64,000 nucleotides of DNA from Bacteroidales bacterium (GTDB taxonomy: Bacteria > Bacteroidota > Bacteroidia > Bacteroidales > UBA4417): positions 62,001-126,000 of the forward strand of contig JAURYB010000084.1 in the NCBI GenBank assembly GCA_030654075.1, in the 5' to 3' direction. The position numbers and the translations under genes are program-made. Shown piece by piece: positions 26,845 to 35,661 of the stretch (position 1 is its first letter; every line of letters starts with the position of its first letter). The notes below the pieces were generated by a model. It did no database searches and was not told the origin of the DNA. It saw nothing but the letters and a program-made list of their open reading frames with translations.

Positions 26845-27450
26845 ATGAAAAAATCATTTCTACTTATTTTTTGCTCTGTTTTTACTTTTTACAGCTATGC
26901 ACAGAAAAGCGAATCCCGGAAAGGAAAAATCGGAATTACTTTCTCTTCTTTTGGGGAAAATGATGTAATTCGGGCAGAGCCATTAATGGGTGAAGCAAGT
27001 TATAATTCAGATCAGTTTTACATCTTTGGCATTTGCTATACATACAAGCTGAATAATACATTTGATTTTGAAACTGGTGTTGAATATGCTAAACATAAAA
27101 TAATAATCGACCCATTTGATCCTCCGTACGATGCAGCTCCATCGCATGGCGCCCGGTTTTCCCTGGTTAATATTCCAATAACGGTGCGGGTTAATTTTCT
27201 AAAATATTGTTTCGTAAATGGAGGCTTGAACCTGGATTTTGATCCGACAGTTTCAAGCCCGGTTGACAGTCAGGATGGAATAGGCGCAATATTTGGATTC
27301 GGGCTAAAATACGAATCAAAATCCGGCATTTCAGCTTTTGTAAACCCTTATTTCAAAGCGCATTCCTTGGTGTCATTTTCACCATTCGAAAATCGACAGA
27401 GAGTCATGGAATCCGGATTTAGATTTGGCATAATGTATAACCTGAAATAA
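26845..27450 (+). CDS. Small outer-membrane beta-barrel protein
   Basis: 201 residues from ATG 26845, the first start followed by a signal peptide (KKSFLLIFCSVFTFYSYAQ); an open frame upstream overlaps fecR and is ignored. The mature part begins GKIGITFSSFGENDVIRAEP and alternates strands ending in GFRFGIMYNLK, the aromatic-plus-positive end of a barrel. This is the general OmpW/PorT-like small barrel pattern. Its place between fecR and the TonB receptor is unusual and suggests it may be part of the same regulated set. Confidence 0.75.
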   Translation: MKKSFLLIFCSVFTFYSYAQKSESRKGKIGITFSSFGENDVIRAEPLMGEASYNSDQFYIFGICYTYKLNNTFDFETGVEYAKHKIIIDPFDPPYDAAPSHGARFSLVNIPITVRVNFLKYCFVNGGLNLDFDPTVSSPVDSQDGIGAIFGFGLKYESKSGISAFVNPYFKAHSLVSFSPFENRQRVMESGFRFGIMYNLK

Positions 27451-27457
27451 AAATATT

Positions 27458-27562
27458 GTAACGAATCAGTTCAATTAAAACTTTGACAATCCACTATATG
27501 CCACAGACTTGCTCACTACAAACCTGTGGCAAAAATACTTTTTAAGGAGACTGATTAGTTAC
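27458..27562. repeat. Inverted-repeat element, copy B (105 bp, opposite orientation to copy A)
   Basis: Left end GTAACGAATCAGT (27458-27470), right end ACTGATTAGTTAC (27550-27562), inner pair GCCACAGACTT (27500-27510) and ACCTGTGGC (27522-27530). The left 32 nt match the reverse complement of copy A's right end in 28 positions, so the two copies are inverted relative to each other. Confidence 0.75.
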
Positions 27563-27657
27563 AAAATATTTATTCAATTAAATTTCTTTTGTGCCTTTTG
27601 TGGTTAATCCTTTTATAGTCAAATACAAAAAGTAACAAGAGCTCAATAAAATCTGAT

Positions 27658-30318
27658 TTGAACCACGGGAAAACGATATACCGAATTCTGATTACATGCC
27701 TGCTTTTAATAGCGGCTTCGGTTGCTTTTGCCCAAAACCTGGATAATAAGATCTCTATCAAGGCTAAGAACCAGCCACTTGGAGAAATAATCGATCAGAT
27801 AAGTGAAAAAGGGAATATCCTGTTTTCCTTTAATCCACAATCAATACCAGTCCACAAAAAAATCAATGTTGATGCGCGAAACACTTCGCTATCTAAAATT
27901 TTTGAAATGGTATTTACAGCCAATGGAATCGACTATATTCTTTCGGAAAAACAGGTTATTTTGAAGCTTGCCAAACAGGAAACTCTTCCAAAACCTGACC
28001 TTTCAGTAAAACAAATCCGCAAATTTACCATCAGCGGAACTATCAGGGATAAAGCTACCGGGGAGGTTATTATCGGCGCCAATGTGTATGATATGGCTTC
28101 GATGCAAGGCACCACAAGTAACGCTTATGGGTTTTACTCCCTTACATTACCGACAGGCGAATACAGGATCACAAATTCCTATATTGGTTATTCTCCTGTT
28201 TCACAGGTAATTAATCTGAATAAAGACATTAATGCAACAATTGACCTGGAACTGGCAGTTGTTGAAATGAATACAGTTGTAATAACTTCTGATCCTGACG
28301 TGGAGACAAAACATTTGAATCAAACAGGAGATATGCATTTTTCGCCCACAGTATTGAAACAGATTCCTGGATTTGCCGGAAATGTGGATGTACTCAAGTC
28401 GCTGCAAAATGTTCCGGGAGTTCTCACTTTCGGCGATGGCTCATCCTTTTATTATGTGCGCGGCGGCAACAGCGACCAGAACCTTTTGCTGATTGACGAA
28501 GCTCCGATTTACAATCCTTCACACCTCTTTGGTTTCTTCTCGGCACTTGCACCCGATGCCATAAAAGATGTAATGGTTTATAAAGGCGATTTTCCGGCTA
28601 ATTACGGCGGAAGACTTTCGTCGGTGATTGATGTAAGAGCCAGGGAAGGCAACCAGAAACGGATAGGTATCAGCGGGAATATTGGTCCGTATACTTCTGA
28701 TTTAACGCTCGAAGGACCCATACTAAAAGACAAAAGCTCCTTCATTATTTCCGGACGAAAATCAAATATGAACTGGCTTAATCTTTCGTTTGATGACCAG
28801 CGTTCCTACAAATTCGATTTTTATGATATCAATGCCAAGCTTAATGTTAAGATAAATAAAAACAACAGGCTTTTCCTCACCGCCTTTAAAGGTAACGATG
28901 TTTTTGAACGTTACAACAGCTCGAGAACAAATACATTTGGCATCAGCTGGAAGAATGTTGCCGGAACTTTACGATGGAATCATACCTTTAACAGCAAGCT
29001 GTTCTCCAACACAATGGCCTATATCAGCCGGTACAATTATTTCCTTGATATCTCGAAGGAACTCGGAAATTACTGGACTTCATCCATTACAAATGCAACC
29101 ATCAAAACAGATTTTTCCTGGTACCTGAATCCAAAAAATACCATAAAAACCGGATTTGAGTTTAACCGGCACGAAAGCAATCCGGGTAAAATGTATTATT
29201 CGGATAAAGAAATTCCGGCAAGCCTGGCCGGATACTATTCGAATGAAATTGCCATTTACGCGAGCATTGAGCAACAGATCGGGCAAAAGTTTTTTGCGCG
29301 TTATGGATTCCGGCTTTCACGCTGGAGCGACCTCGGTCCAACCTCGGTTTACTTTTTTGATGCAAATCATAATGTTATTGATACCATTGATGTGGCCGGA
29401 AATACGATTTATAAAAGTTTTCTGACCTTTGAGCCTCGCATCAGTCTGAAGTATGCGTTAGGAAAAAACTCCTCGCTTCATGTCAATTACAACCGCAATG
29501 TTCAGCATTTGCAGATGCTTAGCAATTCCACAAGCCCGTTTACATCACTTGATGTATGGGTTCCGAGTGGCCCGAATATTAAACCACAGATTGCTGACCA
29601 GGTTTCACTGGGATTTTTCACCAGGATTTTTCAAAGCCAGTTTGATTTTTCGATTGAGGCCTATTATAAAAGGCTTTACAATCAGATTGATTATAAAGAT
29701 CATGCCAACATGCTTATTAACCAGCTGATTGAAGGTGAACTTCGATTTGGTGATGGCTGGTCGTATGGATTTGAAACTATGCTTCGCAAAAGCAAGGGCA
29801 AATTCACCGGTTGGATCAGTTATACTTTGTCAAGATCCTACAAACAGATTGAAGGTGTAAATAACGGCGAAAAGTTCCCTACAGCTTACCACCGGCCGCA
29901 CAATGCCTGCATTACACTCTCATATGCAACAAGGAAACGATGGAATTTTTCGTCGCACTGGATGTATATGACAGGCTCGCCATTCAGTTCACCAACCGGG
30001 TTTTATTATGTTAACGGTTCTACAGTTCCCATTTACGGAAAGAAAAACAACGACCGGTATCCGGATTATCACCGGCTGGATGTGTCGGTTTCATACACCT
30101 TCAGCAAGCCCGAAAAAAGATACCAGCACAGCCTCATGCTTACGATTTACAATGCTTACGGACGTCACAATCCGTTCTCGGTGAACTTTAATAAAATAAC
30201 TGACGCAAAAGGCGATATTGTTGTTCCTGCTAACCTGGCAAGCGACCTGGAACTGATTTCCACTTCTATTTCAGTTGCCGGTGCCATTCCATCATTAAAC
30301 TATACATTCCGTTTCTGA
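27658..30318 (+). CDS. TonB-dependent outer-membrane receptor with STN signalling domain
   Basis: 886 residues starting at TTG 27658; no ATG lies in a place that keeps the signal peptide (IYRILITCLLLIAASVAFAQ). Residues about 30-100 are the STN domain (KNQPLGEIIDQISEKGNILF), which contacts the FecR-type anti-sigma factor. A carboxypeptidase-regulatory-like domain follows (ISGTIRDKATGEVIIGANVY, about 123-210), then the plug (LKSLQNVPGVLTFGDGSSFY, GGLSS-type GGRLSSVIDVR) and the barrel, which ends in LNYTFRF. The substrate is unknown. The stop overlaps the start of the DUF4249 gene (TGATG), as is usual for this pair. Confidence 0.93.
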   Translation: MNHGKTIYRILITCLLLIAASVAFAQNLDNKISIKAKNQPLGEIIDQISEKGNILFSFNPQSIPVHKKINVDARNTSLSKIFEMVFTANGIDYILSEKQVILKLAKQETLPKPDLSVKQIRKFTISGTIRDKATGEVIIGANVYDMASMQGTTSNAYGFYSLTLPTGEYRITNSYIGYSPVSQVINLNKDINATIDLELAVVEMNTVVITSDPDVETKHLNQTGDMHFSPTVLKQIPGFAGNVDVLKSLQNVPGVLTFGDGSSFYYVRGGNSDQNLLLIDEAPIYNPSHLFGFFSALAPDAIKDVMVYKGDFPANYGGRLSSVIDVRAREGNQKRIGISGNIGPYTSDLTLEGPILKDKSSFIISGRKSNMNWLNLSFDDQRSYKFDFYDINAKLNVKINKNNRLFLTAFKGNDVFERYNSSRTNTFGISWKNVAGTLRWNHTFNSKLFSNTMAYISRYNYFLDISKELGNYWTSSITNATIKTDFSWYLNPKNTIKTGFEFNRHESNPGKMYYSDKEIPASLAGYYSNEIAIYASIEQQIGQKFFARYGFRLSRWSDLGPTSVYFFDANHNVIDTIDVAGNTIYKSFLTFEPRISLKYALGKNSSLHVNYNRNVQHLQMLSNSTSPFTSLDVWVPSGPNIKPQIADQVSLGFFTRIFQSQFDFSIEAYYKRLYNQIDYKDHANMLINQLIEGELRFGDGWSYGFETMLRKSKGKFTGWISYTLSRSYKQIEGVNNGEKFPTAYHRPHNACITLSYATRKRWNFSSHWMYMTGSPFSSPTGFYYVNGSTVPIYGKKNNDRYPDYHRLDVSVSYTFSKPEKRYQHSLMLTIYNAYGRHNPFSVNFNKITDAKGDIVVPANLASDLELISTSISVAGAIPSLNYTFRF

Positions 30319-31301
30319 TGCAAAGACAATTAAATAGGAAATGGGGTAAAATGCCGGATTTCTTAAGTCCCAAATTCCAAATCCCAAGACCCAAATCCCA
30401 AGAAGGTCTGCTGAGCAGTCCTTGGTTCTTGAAATTTGGAATTTGGAATTTGGGTCTTTCTTTAAAACAGATATTCTATCCCTTGCTATACATAACGCCT
30501 CTCTCTCTAATCCTGATACTTGCCTCCTGCGAAGAACAGACGGACTGGGATTTGAAGAATGCAGATAATAATTTTATTGTGGTCGACGGAATTATTACCA
30601 ACGAATTTAAAGTACAGACGTTGACCCTTTCCCGGCCGGTTCCCGCAATTAATGAAAAACCTCAGCCTGTAAGCGGTGCTGTTGTCTTGGTATCGTCAGA
30701 TTTATTGACACACAATTTCATTGAAGATTCCCTGACTCCGGGAACTTACCGTTCGGAAAAACCATTTATTGGAATAAGAAACAAGACCTATTCGTTGCTA
30801 ATCACATCAAGGACTAACGTTTATTCTTCAAAAGCAGAATTACCTCCACCGGTTGAAAAATTCAATTTACCGGAGTATCAGAAAAATGAAGACGATTCAA
30901 AATACTATTTCACCAAAATACCGGTTCCCTATTTCCCCGTGTTACCGGCCATGTTCGAAATACAACTCGACTGGTCGTCAGCGCCGGGTTATGAAACCGA
31001 AAACCCGGATTTATGCAAGGCAAAACTGTATTATTATACATTACCAACCATTGATGTAAGCGAGGTTTTTGCACCGGGTATTGAGAAAGTCGGCTTCCCT
31101 TCCGGAACAAGTATTACAGTGCGCAGGTATTCGTTAACGGACGAACATGCAGCTTTTCTGCGCGCCCTGCTACTCGAAACCACCTGGTCGGGCGGATATT
31201 TTAATACCGCTTCGGCCAATCTTCCTACCAACCTGAGTACAGGTGCCATTGGATTTTTCGGGGCATGTGGGGTGACGGAACAAATGGAAATTGTAAAATA
31301 A
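30318..31301 (+). CDS. DUF4249 lipoprotein, N-terminus interrupted by a dispersed repeat
   Basis: 327 residues. The ATG overlaps the receptor stop (TGATG). The lipoprotein signal, with the lipobox ILASC, does not come until about residue 70, although DUF4249 proteins normally begin with it. Residues about 13-50 are the translation of an inverted repeat (see 30364-30464) and have no role in the family. The mature domain starts DWDLKNADNNFIVVDGIITN and continues with the beta-rich pattern of DUF4249. Members lie next to TonB receptors and probably sit on the outer membrane surface, helping uptake. Either the repeat is carried in frame or translation begins at a non-ATG codon after it. Confidence 0.85.
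   Translation: MQRQLNRKWGKMPDFLSPKFQIPRPKSQEGLLSSPWFLKFGIWNLGLSLKQIFYPLLYITPLSLILILASCEEQTDWDLKNADNNFIVVDGIITNEFKVQTLTLSRPVPAINEKPQPVSGAVVLVSSDLLTHNFIEDSLTPGTYRSEKPFIGIRNKTYSLLITSRTNVYSSKAELPPPVEKFNLPEYQKNEDDSKYYFTKIPVPYFPVLPAMFEIQLDWSSAPGYETENPDLCKAKLYYYTLPTIDVSEVFAPGIEKVGFPSGTSITVRRYSLTDEHAAFLRALLLETTWSGGYFNTASANLPTNLSTGAIGFFGACGVTEQMEIVK
30364..30464. repeat. Inverted dispersed repeat inside the DUF4249 coding frame
   Basis: AAGTCCCAAATTCCAAATCC on the left mirrors GGAATTTGGAATTTGGGTCT on the right, around a central GGTCTGCTGAGCAGTCC. The arms are about 40 nt each. Such CAAATTCCAAATTCC palindromes are common intergenic repeats in this phylum; here it lies after a coupled start codon. Confidence 0.8.
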
Positions 31302-31330
31302 TTTCATAATAAAATTTGTTTCCGGTTTCT

Positions 31331-31356
31331 GCAGAGACGCGATACCTCGCGTCTTT
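31331..31356. repeat. Short palindrome AGACGCGA...TCGCGTCT
   Basis: AGACGCGA (31335-31342) and TCGCGTCT (31347-31354) with a 4-nt loop, in the intergenic region after the DUF4249 gene. The GCAGAGACGCGAT...TCGCGTCT form is a familiar dispersed repeat in Bacteroidota. It might also end the transcript, but there is only a short T run. Confidence 0.6.
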
Positions 31357-31425
31357 AATCAGAAACAAAATATAATTCCCTGTTATTCAATATCTTGCAA
31401 AATATTTTTGAAATAATTCAAAATT

Positions 31426-31462
31426 CCATCAGGGTAAAAAACAGCAGCGGTGTATTATTAAC
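31426..31462 (+). promoter_or_regulatory. Second copy of the fecR-type promoter motif
   Basis: CCATCAGGGTAAAA, 11 nt, TGTATTATTAAC; it differs from the copy before fecR in a single position of the two blocks, while the spacer sequence is unrelated. It lies 48 nt before the ATG of the lipoprotein gene. Confidence 0.6.
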
Positions 31463-31510
31463 GTAAACAGTTAATAACTCAATCAAAAAAATAATCAAAC
31501 ACGAAACACT

Positions 31511-32446
31511 ATGAAAACGAAAACTCTCTCCAACCTGGCAATTATTTTTTTCTCAGCAATTGCACTCACATTTACTTCATGTGCTAAGGAAGACCTTGCT
31601 GCCGGTATTGCAGATCCTGAATCACTTGAGCAATTATCAGCAGATGAAAACAACATGGACGTCGTTTTGAAGGATGCTGAAAGTGATATCACTTCTGTGA
31701 TGTCGGATAACAGCGGTAGTTTTAAATCAACATCCTGGCGTCCCTGTGGGGCCTCTGTTGATTCACTGGCAATTGCAAACGACACCATTACAATCCGGAT
31801 CACATTCAATGGCCTTACATGCAACAATCAGCGCAGCAGGACCGGGAAAATTGAATTAAAAACCAAAGTTGGCACACTGTGGAACCAGGTAGGAGCAGCA
31901 GTGGTTTGTAAATTCATCGATTTCACTGTAACCCGTGTTGCAACAGGCAAATCAGTAAAACTTAACGGAACCAAAACAATCGTAAATGTGACTGGCGGAC
32001 ACCGCTGGCAGGTTGGAACTCTTATTACTTCTTATGTTGAGAGGATAAGCGGATCGATGCAGGCCAGTTTCGACAACGGCACCAGCCGCACCTGGAATAT
32101 TGCCCGTCAAATCACGTATACCGGCACTCCAAATCAATATCTTCTTTCTGTTGATGGATTCGGTTCAACCGGCAATTATCAAAACCTGGTTGTATGGGGA
32201 AGCAACAGGCAAGGGGAAGAATTTTTCACACAGATAACTCAATCAGTAGTATGCCGTCAGGCCTGCGATTGGGATCCTGTTTCAGGAATCAAGATTCATC
32301 AAATTCCATCGGATGATAAGAGTGCTGCAATCACTTTTGGATATGACAGCAACAACGAACCGATAACCGGTGACAATTGCCCCACACGATACCGTGTAGA
32401 TTGGCAGAGAAATAATAAATCAGGCACAAGCTTTCTTCCGCTCTAG
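31511..32446 (+). CDS. Secreted lipoprotein of unknown function, candidate target of the ECF sigma factor
   Basis: 311 residues with a clear lipoprotein signal (NLAIIFFSAIALTFTSC). The mature protein has an Asp/Glu/Ser-rich linker to about residue 75, then a beta-rich domain with several cysteines (about 78, 100, 137, 249, 253, 288). No family name is recognised. It is followed by its own terminator, so it is probably monocistronic. The upstream motif shared with fecR suggests that it is made together with the TonB receptor system and may bind the same ligand or protect against it. Confidence 0.75.
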   Translation: MKTKTLSNLAIIFFSAIALTFTSCAKEDLAAGIADPESLEQLSADENNMDVVLKDAESDITSVMSDNSGSFKSTSWRPCGASVDSLAIANDTITIRITFNGLTCNNQRSRTGKIELKTKVGTLWNQVGAAVVCKFIDFTVTRVATGKSVKLNGTKTIVNVTGGHRWQVGTLITSYVERISGSMQASFDNGTSRTWNIARQITYTGTPNQYLLSVDGFGSTGNYQNLVVWGSNRQGEEFFTQITQSVVCRQACDWDPVSGIKIHQIPSDDKSAAITFGYDSNNEPITGDNCPTRYRVDWQRNNKSGTSFLPL

Positions 32447-32479
32447 ATATAAAATCCTGTAAATAAGTCAGGCGCTGAT

Positions 32480-32517
32480 AATTAAAAGGCTGGTTCGAAA
32501 GGATCAGCCTTTTAATT
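32480..32517 (+). terminator. Rho-independent terminator after the lipoprotein gene
   Basis: AATTAAAAGGCTG (32480-32492) pairs perfectly with CAGCCTTTTAATT (32505-32517) over a 12-nt loop. The T run is inside the stem, so it could act in both directions. Confidence 0.75.
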
Positions 32518-32595
32518 GGTAAATAAAGAATCATCAAGTTCACTTCTGAACATTGTCCACAAGTTTGGCGTTGTATAGCGAAGAAAACAAGTTTT

Positions 32596-32958
32596 ATGGA
32601 AACAATCGGACAAATCCTGGTTGCGATAATTGCTCTGGAGCATTTATATTTTTTATGGCTCGAAATGTTTGCCTGGGAAACCAAAGGCAAAGATGTTTTT
32701 AAGATGCTTCCACCTAATCTTTTTAAACCTACCAAAGTTCTGGCGGCTAACCAGGGCCTTTACAATGGTTTCCTGGCAGCCGGGCTGATGTGGACATTAT
32801 TCATTACCAATGATTTGTGGGGTTTTTATATTTCCGTTTTCTTTTTAAGCTGTGTTACTGTTGCAGGCATTTATGGCGCGTTAACAGCATCGAAAAGAAT
32901 CTTTTTTGTCCAGGCTTTGCCGGCAATCATAACTTTGGTACTTATTCATTTTAGATAA
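32596..32958 (+). CDS. DUF1304 family membrane protein
   Basis: 120 residues with four predicted membrane helices, matching the DUF1304 family in length and pattern (IALEHLYFLWLEMFAWETKG at the start, NQGLYNGFLAAGL in the middle, and a C-terminal helix ending in ITLVLIHFR). The role of the family is not established. It stands alone between two terminators or repeats. Confidence 0.88.
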   Translation: METIGQILVAIIALEHLYFLWLEMFAWETKGKDVFKMLPPNLFKPTKVLAANQGLYNGFLAAGLMWTLFITNDLWGFYISVFFLSCVTVAGIYGALTASKRIFFVQALPAIITLVLIHFR

Positions 32959-32998
32959 TGAGTTCTTCTGCGAATCGAATGGAATTATTTTTTTATAG

Positions 32999-33153
32999 GT
33001 CGGAAGACCGAAGTCGGAAGTAAGCAACTTGCCGTAATATACCAGCTGATAATACTAAGTTGGAAGCTATTAATCATCATACGACATGGTGCTTTATTCA
33101 AAGGATAAAGTAGTATTCCGGGTACTTCTGACTTCCGTCTTACGACTTCCGAC
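32999..33153. repeat. Inverted GTCGGAAGT repeat pair upstream of the histidine operon
   Basis: GTCGGAAGACCGAAGTCGGA (from 32999) and its approximate reverse complement CTTACGACTTCCGAC (33139-33153) bracket about 100 nt without genes. It looks like a dispersed non-coding repeat and lies just upstream of the his promoter. Confidence 0.55.
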
Positions 33154-33196
33154 AACTCCGGTTGAACCACTAAATTTACAGCAGCACTAAATAATT

Positions 33197-33228
33197 TTTG
33201 CCCATGTTAATTTTTTCACCTACTTTTG
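33197..33228 (+). promoter_or_regulatory. Histidine operon promoter
   Basis: TTTG (33197-33200), a 20-nt spacer and TACTTTTG (33221-33228) fit the Bacteroidota sigma consensus closely. The start of transcription should lie around 33235, just before the leader peptide. Confidence 0.8.
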
Positions 33229-33247
33229 CATCATCAAACTAAAAAAA

Positions 33248-33304
33248 ATGAATTTTAACCAATTGCATCATCATCATCTGCATACCATCTCAGGCATGGA
33301 GTAA
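33248..33304 (+). CDS. hisL: Histidine operon leader peptide
   Basis: An 18-codon reading frame, MNFNQLHHHHLHTISGME, with five His among residues 7-12. It starts just after a strong promoter and is followed by a terminator hairpin and then hisG. Ribosome stalling at the His codons when charged histidyl-tRNA is low would favour readthrough, the classical attenuation mechanism. That mechanism follows from known his leaders; the arrangement is read directly. Confidence 0.88.
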   Translation: MNFNQLHHHHLHTISGME

Positions 33305-33333
33305 GTGATATTTGTAATTTGTAAAATATTTCG

Positions 33334-33364
33334 AAACCCGTCTGAGTAAACAGCCGGGTTTTTT
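33334..33364 (+). terminator. His attenuator terminator
   Basis: AAACCCG (33334-33340), a loop of about 14 nt, CGGGTT (33355-33360), then a T run to 33364. It lies 30 nt after the leader-peptide stop and 49 nt before hisG. Confidence 0.8.
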
Positions 33365-33412
33365 GTTTTAACTCCCTTCGCATCGTTTACTCAGCATTAA
33401 CAAACAAAAAGC

Positions 33413-34270
33413 ATGAGTAAATTAAAAATTGCAATTCAGAAATCAGGCCGGTTGAGCGAAAAATCGCTGGAACTCTTAAAAGAGTGCGGCATCAAACTCT
33501 CCAACGGCGACCGCAAGCTAAAAACAGAAGCAAAAAATTTCCCAATCGAAGTGCTTTTTCTTCGCGACGACGATATTCCTCAATATGTGGAACAAGGCGT
33601 GGCGGATATCGGCATTTTGGGCGAAAACGAAGTGTGGGAGAAACAAAAGGATGTACTCACTGTCGAAAAACTGGGATTTGCTAACTGCAAACTTTCATTG
33701 GCTATTCCACGGGATGAAAAATACACAGGCTTAACTTACTTCAACAACAAAAAGATTGCGACCAGCTATCCTAAAATTCTGCAAAAGTTTTTCGATGAGA
33801 AAAACATCAAAGTAGAAATTGAAGAAATTGGCGGTAGCGTTGAAATAGCCACAGGTATTGGTTTGGCCGACGCCATCTTTGATATTGTAAGCACTGGCAG
33901 CACACTTGTAATGAATGGCTTGAAAGAAGCAGAAGTTATTTTTAAGAGCGAGGCTGTTTTAATTTCCAACAAAAACCTGAACGACGAAAAACAACAAATC
34001 CTGGACAAACTCTTGTTCAGAATTAAAGCCGTAAGGAACTCCGCCGAAAACAAATATATCCTTCTCAACGCTCCGAACAGCTCCATTGCGCAGATTTCAG
34101 CAATTTTACCAGGCATGAAATCACCAACCGTTTTACCACTGGCCGAAGAAGGCTGGAGCAGTATTCACTCCGTGGTTAAAGAAGATCAATTCTGGGACAT
34201 CATTGACCAGCTTCAGGCCCTGGGTGCACAGGGAATCCTGGTAATCCCGATCGAGAAAATGGTACTTTAA
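33413..34270 (+). CDS. hisG: ATP phosphoribosyltransferase, long form
   Basis: 285 residues, the long HisG form that carries its own C-terminal ACT-like regulatory domain (about 210-285, ending QGILVIPIEKMVL) and does not need HisZ. KLKIAIQKSGRLSEKSLELL is the usual N-terminus, and IVSTGSTLVMNGL (about 162-174) is the PRPP-binding signature. It performs the first, feedback-inhibited step of histidine synthesis. First structural gene after the attenuator. Confidence 0.97.
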   Translation: MSKLKIAIQKSGRLSEKSLELLKECGIKLSNGDRKLKTEAKNFPIEVLFLRDDDIPQYVEQGVADIGILGENEVWEKQKDVLTVEKLGFANCKLSLAIPRDEKYTGLTYFNNKKIATSYPKILQKFFDEKNIKVEIEEIGGSVEIATGIGLADAIFDIVSTGSTLVMNGLKEAEVIFKSEAVLISNKNLNDEKQQILDKLLFRIKAVRNSAENKYILLNAPNSSIAQISAILPGMKSPTVLPLAEEGWSSIHSVVKEDQFWDIIDQLQALGAQGILVIPIEKMVL

Positions 34271-34333
34271 TTCGAAGATGTCGGATCGCTGATCTGGTAA
34301 GAGATTTCCAAAAACTCCGATTTTAAGGCATCT

Positions 34334-34360
34334 ATTCCCCCGCCCTTCAGGGCGGGGAAT
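34334..34360. repeat. Palindrome in the hisG-hisD gap
   Basis: ATTCCCCCGCCC, TTCA, GGGCGGGGAAT: near-perfect 11-bp stem, followed by an A run, so not a plus-strand terminator as such. It sits 18 nt before the hisD ATG and could affect translation or RNA stability. Confidence 0.7.
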
Positions 34361-34377
34361 CAAAAAAAAAGAATGAA

Positions 34378-35661
34378 ATGGAAAAATATATTGCTCCAAA
34401 TAGAACCGATTGGGACAAACTCACCCAAAGGCCAGCAGCCGAACAACTGTCCCTCGACGGAATAGTAAGCCAGGTCTTTTCGGAAATTCGAAAAGACGGT
34501 GATAAGGCTGTAAGGAAATTCAGTCTTCTCTTCGACAAGGTTGAGCTGGAATCGTTTGCTATACCTCAAAAAGCAATTGAAACTGCTTCGGTAAAAGTAC
34601 CTGCTGAACTGAAATCTGCCATCCAGCTTGCAAAAAACAATATCGAAAAGTTTCATGCTGCCCAAATTGAAACGCCAAAATCAGTTGAAACCACTAAAGG
34701 TGTTGAATGCTGGCGCGAAAGCCGCGGTATAGAAACCGTGGGAATTTATATTCCGGGCGGAACGGCTCCTTTGTTTTCGACGGTATTGATGTTAGGCATT
34801 CCGGCTAAACTGGCAGGATGCAAAAATATTGTTCTTTGCACGCCACCTGATAAAAACGGGGAAATCAATCCTGCTATCTTATACACGGCTGAGCTCGTCG
34901 GAATTACTTCCGTTTTTAGTGTGGGTGGAATTCAGGCCATTGCTGCCATGGCATTTGGAACTGAAAGCATCCCGAAAGTGGATAAAATTTTTGGTCCCGG
35001 GAATCAATATGTAACAGCAGCCAAGCAACAAGCTCTGCAAATAGGCGTGGCGATTGATATGCCTGCCGGTCCAAGTGAAGTGCTGATAATTGCTGATAAA
35101 ACCTGTAATCCATCATTTGTGGCGGCTGATCTGCTTTCGCAAGCTGAGCATGGAGCGGATAGCCAGGTAATCTTACTTTCAGATAGTGAAACTGTAATTG
35201 ACAAAATACTTTCGGAATTGAACCAACAACTGCAGGCATTACCACGCAAAGAAATTGCAGAAAAAGCATTGGAAAACAGTAAAGCCATTGTTCTGAAAAC
35301 CATCAATGAGTGCGTTGAATTCAGTAACATTTATGCTCCGGAACACCTGATACTTGCAGTTAATGAATCTCGTAAACTAATTCCTCAAATCACAAAAGCA
35401 GGTTCCGTTTTCCTGGGAAACTACAGTTGCGAAAGTGCCGGTGATTATGCCAGCGGAACCAATCACACCTTGCCGACAAACGGTTACGCCCGAAGCTACA
35501 GCGGAGTTTCGCTGGACAGTTTTGTTACTAAAATTACTTTTCAGGAATTATCGAAAGAAGGAATCCAAAATATCGGCCCTTCCATTGAACTGATGGCCGA
35601 AGCAGAGCAATTGTTCGCTCACAAGAATGCGGTAACATTGCGATTGACGAATGACAATTGA
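34378..35661 (+). CDS. hisD: Histidinol dehydrogenase
   Basis: 427 residues, normal length. Motifs in order: GIYIPGGTAPLFSTVLM, the NAD-binding region with FGPGNQYVTAAKQ, SQAEHGADSQVILLS with the zinc ligands, and YAPEHLILA with the catalytic Glu-His pair. It oxidises histidinol to histidine in the last two steps. The final codons (TNDN and stop) are encoded by the first units of the tandem repeat that fills the gap to hisC. Confidence 0.97.
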   Translation: MEKYIAPNRTDWDKLTQRPAAEQLSLDGIVSQVFSEIRKDGDKAVRKFSLLFDKVELESFAIPQKAIETASVKVPAELKSAIQLAKNNIEKFHAAQIETPKSVETTKGVECWRESRGIETVGIYIPGGTAPLFSTVLMLGIPAKLAGCKNIVLCTPPDKNGEINPAILYTAELVGITSVFSVGGIQAIAAMAFGTESIPKVDKIFGPGNQYVTAAKQQALQIGVAIDMPAGPSEVLIIADKTCNPSFVAADLLSQAEHGADSQVILLSDSETVIDKILSELNQQLQALPRKEIAEKALENSKAIVLKTINECVEFSNIYAPEHLILAVNESRKLIPQITKAGSVFLGNYSCESAGDYASGTNHTLPTNGYARSYSGVSLDSFVTKITFQELSKEGIQNIGPSIELMAEAEQLFAHKNAVTLRLTNDN

